From NCBI RefSeq assembly GCF_003752175.1, contig NZ_RJVF01000009.1:1-64000 (forward strand): a stretch of DNA of 64,000 nt, written 5' to 3'. The stretch is from Comamonas sp. BIGb0124 (GTDB lineage Bacteria > Pseudomonadota > Gammaproteobacteria > Burkholderiales > Burkholderiaceae_C). A program made the position numbers and the translations under genes. Positions 59,889-64,000 of the stretch are shown here, in pieces. The notes beneath the pieces are model-generated. The model made no database searches. It had not been told where the DNA came from and was given only the letters and a program-made list of their open reading frames with translations. Each line of letters opens with the position of its first letter. Within the stretch, counting starts at the first letter, position 1.

Positions 59889-60839
59889 ATGTCCACGACC
59901 CCTTCTTCATCGGCGCACCTGCCGCGCTTCTGCGGTGTGCCGACCTTCATGCGGGCCCCCCTGGCCAGCGATCTCGACAGCTTCGACATCGGCCTGGTCG
60001 GCGTGCCCTACGACGGCGCCCTGACCCTGCGCCCCGGCGCCCGCATGGGGCCGCGCGAGCTGCGCAACGCCTCTTGCATGATGCGCAGCATCAACCAGGC
60101 GACGCGGATCGACCCCTTCAGCCTAAGCCGTGTCGCCGACCTGGGCGACGTGCCGTTCTCGAGCCTGTTCGACGTGCCGCAGGCCCATGCGCAGATCCGC
60201 GAGTTCCTGGCCCCCTTCTTTGCCGCCGGCAAAAAACTCGTGATCGCCGGGGGCGACCATTCCATCACCTTCCCCGTGCTGCAGGCCCTGAACCCGGCGC
60301 AGCCCGTGGGCCTGATCCACATCGATGCGCACACCGACACCTGGGACGCCTTTGCCGGATCGAAATTCAGCCATGGATCGCCCTTCAGGCGCGCGCTCGA
60401 AGCCGGATTGATCGATCCGAAACGCATGGTGCAGATCGGCATTCGCGGTGCACAGAACACCGAAGAGGGCTGGCAGTACTCGCTCGACCACGGCATCCGT
60501 GTGATCTTCATGGACGAGGTCGAGGCCATGGGCATTCCCGCCGTGATTGCCGAAGCGCGGCGTATCGCCGGCACGGGGCCGGCGTATCTGTCGTTCGACG
60601 TCGATGCCATCGATCCGGCCTTCACGCCGGGCACGGGCACGCCCGAAGTGGGCGGCCTGACCTCGCGCGAAGCCTTGCAACTCGTGCGCGGCCTGCGCGG
60701 CCTGGATCTGGTCGGCGCCGATGTGGTCGAAGTCTCGCCGCCCTACGACGTATCCGGCAACACCGCCCTGGTCGGCGCCACGCTGATGTACGAACAGCTT
60801 TGCCTGCTGGCAGAAAACCTTCAGGCCGATCGGGCTTGA
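59889..60839 (+). CDS. Ureohydrolase (agmatinase/guanidino-acid hydrolase family)
   Basis: A 316-residue arginase-fold enzyme with the manganese ligands in GGDHS (H124), DAHTDTWD (D146, H148, D150) and FDVDAIDP (D237, D239). It hydrolyses a guanidino group to an amine plus urea. Agmatine, guanidinobutyrate or a related guanidino compound is possible; sequence alone does not decide. ATG 59889 lies 45 nt after the XRE gene. The following gene is convergent, with 13 bp between stops. Confidence 0.9.
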   Translation: MSTTPSSSAHLPRFCGVPTFMRAPLASDLDSFDIGLVGVPYDGALTLRPGARMGPRELRNASCMMRSINQATRIDPFSLSRVADLGDVPFSSLFDVPQAHAQIREFLAPFFAAGKKLVIAGGDHSITFPVLQALNPAQPVGLIHIDAHTDTWDAFAGSKFSHGSPFRRALEAGLIDPKRMVQIGIRGAQNTEEGWQYSLDHGIRVIFMDEVEAMGIPAVIAEARRIAGTGPAYLSFDVDAIDPAFTPGTGTPEVGGLTSREALQLVRGLRGLDLVGADVVEVSPPYDVSGNTALVGATLMYEQLCLLAENLQADRA

Positions 60840-60852
60840 TCGGCCCTGGCGC

Positions 60853-61305
60853 TTACTGCTTGGGTTCGCCCACCGGGTCTTCGTGCGGAATCACCGGCGG
60901 CACGCCCTCGCTGGGCGGCACGTCTTGGGTGCGGTGTCTTTCGTTGTCGCGGCCCTGATCACGGCCCGGGTTGTCGTCCGGATCGTCTTCGGTCTCGTCG
61001 TTCGACTTATCGTCGTCGTCGTCGTCGATCGCGGGCTGGCCGGGCACCGGGGCATCGGCATGGCCCGCGTTTGCCTGCGCTTGCGCTTGCGCCTGTTGCG
61101 TGGGGTTGTGCGACGTCAAGTGCAAAGGCTCGCCGACCGGCGTCGTGCGGCCCGGATCGCGGATGGGATCGATGGGCGGATCTGCCGGATCGATATCGCG
61201 CTGGGGCGGGGTGTTTTCGCCCGGATCGATCGGCACCTCGACCGGCGGCTCGCGCTGCGGTTGAGGAAAATCCGGGGTGGTCGGTGTCGGGGGTGGGCTG
61301 CTCAT
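60853..61305 (-). CDS. Acidic, disordered hypothetical protein
   Basis: A 150-residue protein of low complexity: Pro/Glu/Asp-rich, with an Ala-Gln repeat (QQAQAQAQANAG), a run of six Asp and a basic-acidic tail ending DPVGEPKQ. No known domain. ATG 61305 has SD GGAGAAA. It is downstream of the DUF892 and SDR genes on the same strand, a group typical of stress or stationary-phase genes. Function unknown. Confidence 0.6.
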   Translation of the reverse strand: MSSPPPTPTTPDFPQPQREPPVEVPIDPGENTPPQRDIDPADPPIDPIRDPGRTTPVGEPLHLTSHNPTQQAQAQAQANAGHADAPVPGQPAIDDDDDDKSNDETEDDPDDNPGRDQGRDNERHRTQDVPPSEGVPPVIPHEDPVGEPKQ

Positions 61306-61349
61306 CAGTTTCTCCGGTTGGCTCGCCCGGTGGGGCGAGCGGGTACACA

Positions 61350-61847
61350 TCACTTGACCAGCAAGGCCTTGCGATTGATCGTGGTCTTGGCCAACTCCGT
61401 CAGCTTGATGTCGGTGGCCTTTTCTTCTTCGAGCGTGGCGTGCAGCGTGCTGGCCGCCACGTCGTGCCCCAAGGTCTTCGCCAGGGCCACCAGGGTGCCG
61501 TAGCCCGCGATCTCGTAATGCTCGACCCGTTGGGCTGCACCCACCAGCGCCACGTCGCGCACGGGGCCCTTGGGGATCTCGTCGATGATTTCCTTGGCCT
61601 CTTCGACCAGGCCTTCCATGGCGGCGCACTTGATGCGCTTGAGCTTGAAGTTGCCCGCCTCGACCACCTGATCGATGCGCTCGAGCTGGCCCTGGGTTTC
61701 TTCGAAGTGCTGCTCGAAAGCGGCGATCAGCGCCGGGTCTTCGGCCGCGCGTGCCATGCGGGGCAGGGCCTTGGACAACTGCTTTTCTGCGCTGTTGATG
61801 TCGGACAGCTCGTGAATGAACAGATCCTGTAGGGTCTTGATGGGCAT
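61350..61847 (-). CDS. YciF/DUF892 ferritin-like protein
   Basis: A 165-residue YciF-type protein of four-helix-bundle ferritin-like fold (LQDLFIHELSDINSAEKQLS, FEQHFEETQGQLERID, AAQRVEHYEIAGYGTLVALA, HATLEEEKATDIKLTELA). Such proteins are linked to osmotic and stationary-phase stress and may bind a di-iron centre through E and H residues. ATG 61847 has a full AGGAGG SD. Confidence 0.93.
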   Translation of the reverse strand: MPIKTLQDLFIHELSDINSAEKQLSKALPRMARAAEDPALIAAFEQHFEETQGQLERIDQVVEAGNFKLKRIKCAAMEGLVEEAKEIIDEIPKGPVRDVALVGAAQRVEHYEIAGYGTLVALAKTLGHDVAASTLHATLEEEKATDIKLTELAKTTINRKALLVK

Positions 61848-61949
61848 ATGTGCCTCCTGGGCAGTTGGGTACTCATTGTTCTCCCGTGCTCGCAGGCTGC
61901 ATGAAAGAGAATGCGCCGGTTGCACGGGGGTGAAGGACTACCGGCCGGC

Positions 61950-62924
61950 TCAATTCCCCACGCTGCCGGTGATGGGCAGCACGATGCCCGTGATGTAGCT
62001 CGCGCAGCACGGTGCGGCCAGAAACACGTAGGCCGGCGACAGCTCTTCGGGCTGAGCCGGGCGGCCGATATCCGAATGCTTGCCGAAATCGCCGATCTTG
62101 TCGGCCGGCTGGTCCGCAGGATTGAGCGGCGTCCACACCGGGCCCGGTGCCACGGCGTTCACCCGGATGCCCTTGTCCACCAGGCTGGAGGCCAGCGACA
62201 GCGTGAAGGCATGGATCGCGCCCTTGGTCGAGGCGTAGTCGAGCAGCGTCTTCTTGCCCCGCAGCCCCACCACCGAGCCGGTGTTGACGATCGATGCACC
62301 CGGCTTGAGGTGCGGCAGCACCGCCTTGACCATGTGGAAGTAACCAAAGATATTGGTCTTGAAGGTTTCCTCGAGCCGCTCTTCGGTGAGGTCGAGAATG
62401 GATTCGGCGTGTTCCTGGAAAGCCGCGTTGTTCACCAGAATGTCGAGGCGGCCGAACGTGTCCACGGTCTGCTCGGCAGCGCGCTTGCAGAATGCGCTGT
62501 CTTTCACATCGCCCGGAATGAGCAGGCAGCGGCGGCCCTCTGCTTCGACCGCGGCCTGGGTCTCGCGTGCGTCTTCGGCTTCTTCTTTGAGGTACACGAT
62601 GGCCACATCCGCGCCTTCGCGTGCATACAGCACCGCCACGGCCCGGCCGATGCCCGAGTCGCCCCCGGTGATGATCGCGGCCATATCCTGCAGCTTGGCG
62701 CTGCCGCGGTAGTGTTCGGCCTGGTAGCGCGGCTTGAGCGCGAGATCGGCCTCCAGGCCCGGTTTGTCGAGGTGCTGGGCGGGCAGCGGGTTGGTCGGCT
62801 CGTCGTGGTGCGGGCCCGGAATGGCGGATTCGGGCAGTTTGTCGCGGCTTTCCTGCTGGCCGTTGTCGATCTTGTCCTGCTGTTGCTGAAGGCGGCGATG
62901 GTGCTGTTCGGTGGTGGCGGTCAC
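61950..62924 (-). CDS. Short-chain dehydrogenase/reductase, YghA/GSP39 type
   Basis: A 324-residue SDR with an N-terminal extension of about 80 residues rich in Gln and Asp, then the Rossmann GGDSGIGRAVAVLYAREGAD, NNAA (VNNAAFQEH) and the catalytic S...YASTK (TGSVVGLRGKKTLLDYASTK). It resembles E. coli YghA and Bacillus general stress protein 39. NAD(P)-dependent reduction of an alcohol or ketone; the physiological substrate is unknown. It is upstream of yciF on the same strand. Confidence 0.94.
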   Translation of the reverse strand: MTATTEQHHRRLQQQQDKIDNGQQESRDKLPESAIPGPHHDEPTNPLPAQHLDKPGLEADLALKPRYQAEHYRGSAKLQDMAAIITGGDSGIGRAVAVLYAREGADVAIVYLKEEAEDARETQAAVEAEGRRCLLIPGDVKDSAFCKRAAEQTVDTFGRLDILVNNAAFQEHAESILDLTEERLEETFKTNIFGYFHMVKAVLPHLKPGASIVNTGSVVGLRGKKTLLDYASTKGAIHAFTLSLASSLVDKGIRVNAVAPGPVWTPLNPADQPADKIGDFGKHSDIGRPAQPEELSPAYVFLAAPCCASYITGIVLPITGSVGN

Positions 62925-62945
62925 GGGATTCTCCTGGTTCGTCCA

Positions 62946-62963
62946 GGGCCAGCGGGCTGGCCC
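62946..62963. other. GC-rich inverted repeat upstream of the SDR gene
   Basis: GGGCCAGC-GG-GCTGGCCC, 8-bp arms, 22 nt upstream of the SDR start in the 134-bp spacer to phhA. There is no T-run, so it is not a clear terminator; it may be a 5' UTR hairpin or operator. Confidence 0.4.
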
Positions 62964-63058
62964 CGGGAAGGTCGGTTGGCGAAAGAGCGATCTCTTACGC
63001 TACCCCTCGTACCGGTTCCGCTCCGTCTGCTGAGGTCTTGCAGGCCTGTAGTCCCGAG

Positions 63059-63940
63059 TCAGCTTGGGCTGCCATCCCTATGGTGATAACGCCCATCCCC
63101 CCGATGCAGCACGTCGTCTTGCGGCAGCACCGTGCCGGGCTCCAAGGCCGGTAAACCTGTCACACGGTCATACAACGGCGCGAAATCGATCGCGGCCATC
63201 TGCAGCAGTTCGTCGAGGCTGCGGATCACGAAGTAGGTTTCTTGAAAATCGTCGATGCGGTAGTCGGTGCGCATCACACGCTCCAGATCCAGACGGATGC
63301 GGTGGGGCGAGGGACTGTCGAGGCAGAACTGGGATTCGGTGTACGACGATGCGATGCCCGCGCCGTAGATGCGCAGCCCGTCGGACTGCTGCAGCAAGCC
63401 GAATTCGACCGTGTACCAGTAGAGACGGGCGAGCTGCGTCAGACAGCCCCGCTGCCGGGCTCTCAGGCCGCCCTGGCCATAGGCCTGGATGAAATCCGCG
63501 ATCACCGGGTTCATCAGCATCGGCACGTGGCCGAACACGTCGTGGAAGACATCCGGCTCTTCGAGGTAATCCAGCTGCTGCGGCGAGCGGATGAAGTTGC
63601 CCGCCGGAAACCGCCGGTGAGCCAGGTGGTCGAAAAACACGTCGTCGGGCACCAATCCGGGCACGGCCACCACCTGCCAGCCCGTGCGCCGCGACAGCAC
63701 CTCGGACAGCCGCCGGAAATCCGGGATCTCGTCCGCCGACATCGGCAGATCGAGCATGCCCTGCACGAACTCGTCGCAGGCGCGGCCGGGCAGCAGGCGC
63801 GACTGGCGCTCGAACAGCGTTTTCCAGGTGGCGTGCTCGGCGGGGCCATAAGCGGCCCAGCCCTGGTCGATCGTCCAGTCCGGGCTGTGGGGCGGGGCCA
63901 AGCCGCCTGCGGCCAGGCCGTGCAGAGGAGGAGGGGTCAT
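63059..63940 (-). CDS. phhA: Phenylalanine 4-monooxygenase
   Basis: A 293-residue iron- and pterin-dependent hydroxylase that converts L-phenylalanine to L-tyrosine. Iron ligands are H133 and H138 in PDVFHDVFGHVPML and E179 in YWYTVEFGL. The length fits bacterial PhhA. ATG 63940 has SD GGAG 8 nt upstream. It opens the minus-strand run at the right edge. A divergent regulator or partner (such as phhB) would lie outside the window and is not seen. Confidence 0.96.
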   Translation of the reverse strand: MTPPPLHGLAAGGLAPPHSPDWTIDQGWAAYGPAEHATWKTLFERQSRLLPGRACDEFVQGMLDLPMSADEIPDFRRLSEVLSRRTGWQVVAVPGLVPDDVFFDHLAHRRFPAGNFIRSPQQLDYLEEPDVFHDVFGHVPMLMNPVIADFIQAYGQGGLRARQRGCLTQLARLYWYTVEFGLLQQSDGLRIYGAGIASSYTESQFCLDSPSPHRIRLDLERVMRTDYRIDDFQETYFVIRSLDELLQMAAIDFAPLYDRVTGLPALEPGTVLPQDDVLHRGDGRYHHRDGSPS

Positions 63941-64000
63941 GTCTTGTCTCCAGCCAGCCTCTTGCGGCCCTGCGGCGGGCAGAGGCGATCATGGTTTGTG

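Noticed and set aside
62925-63058. Possible stress sigma factor promoter (GGAAC-like) upstream of the SDR gene
   Set aside because: GGAACC is present on the minus strand, but no matching -10 element at the right spacing could be identified.

Overview
The window is high-GC chromosomal DNA from a betaproteobacterium, most likely order Burkholderiales and possibly near Alcaligenaceae. This is inferred from the order tuf, tRNA-Trp, secE-nusG, rplKA, rplJL, rpoBC followed by a LemA-family gene, rsmB, a DUF4390 gene and ntrYX, and from the Bug-type tripartite tricarboxylate transporter. The species cannot be fixed from sequence reading alone. No phage, transposon, CRISPR array or rRNA was seen.

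Region 1 (1-18682) is housekeeping. It holds the end of tuf, tRNA-Trp, the secE-nusG-ribosomal protein-RNA polymerase cluster with its RNA control elements (L10 leader, rplL-rpoB attenuator, rpoC terminator), and a tightly overlapping unit of a 21-codon ORF, a LemA-like gene, rsmB, a DUF4390 gene, ntrY and a short ntrX-like regulator, ending with tRNA-Phe.

Region 2 (18683-28910) is accessory. It has an MFS exporter with a divergent LysR gene, then a NemR-like TetR regulator and a DJ-1/PfpI gene that carry near-identical operators. Next comes a minus-strand operon: Bug protein, TctB, TctA, an NMT1/THI5-like binding protein without signal peptide, and a fused OHCU decarboxylase/5-hydroxyisourate hydrolase, with a divergent LysR gene.

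Region 3 (28911-42337) has one complete dipeptide/oligopeptide-type ABC transporter lacking its own binding protein on the minus strand. Its binding protein is divergent and is followed by amidase, MFS exporter and amidase genes, a HutC-type GntR regulator, a D-2-hydroxyacid dehydrogenase and a MocR-like regulator whose aminotransferase domain looks degenerate.

Region 4 (42585-53816) is a colinear, overlapping set: a second oligopeptide-type binding protein, a four-domain rhodanese protein, an NtaA/DszA-type flavin monooxygenase, an M28-like peptidase, an SsuD-like luciferase-family enzyme, an SfnB/DszC-like acyl-CoA-dehydrogenase homologue, an FAD/NAD(P) oxidoreductase and an enolase-superfamily dehydratase. 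It looks like an uptake and oxidative catabolism pathway, perhaps for an organosulfur or peptide-like compound, and is the best candidate here for an undescribed system.

Region 5 (54143-60839) couples a polar amino acid-type ABC transporter to an N-carbamoyl/allantoate amidohydrolase-type enzyme, a DUF1989 protein, an XRE-cupin regulator and an agmatinase-family ureohydrolase, suggesting use of a ureido or guanidino nitrogen source. Region 6 (60853-63940) holds stress-type genes (acidic disordered protein, YciF/DUF892 protein, short-chain dehydrogenase) and phhA.
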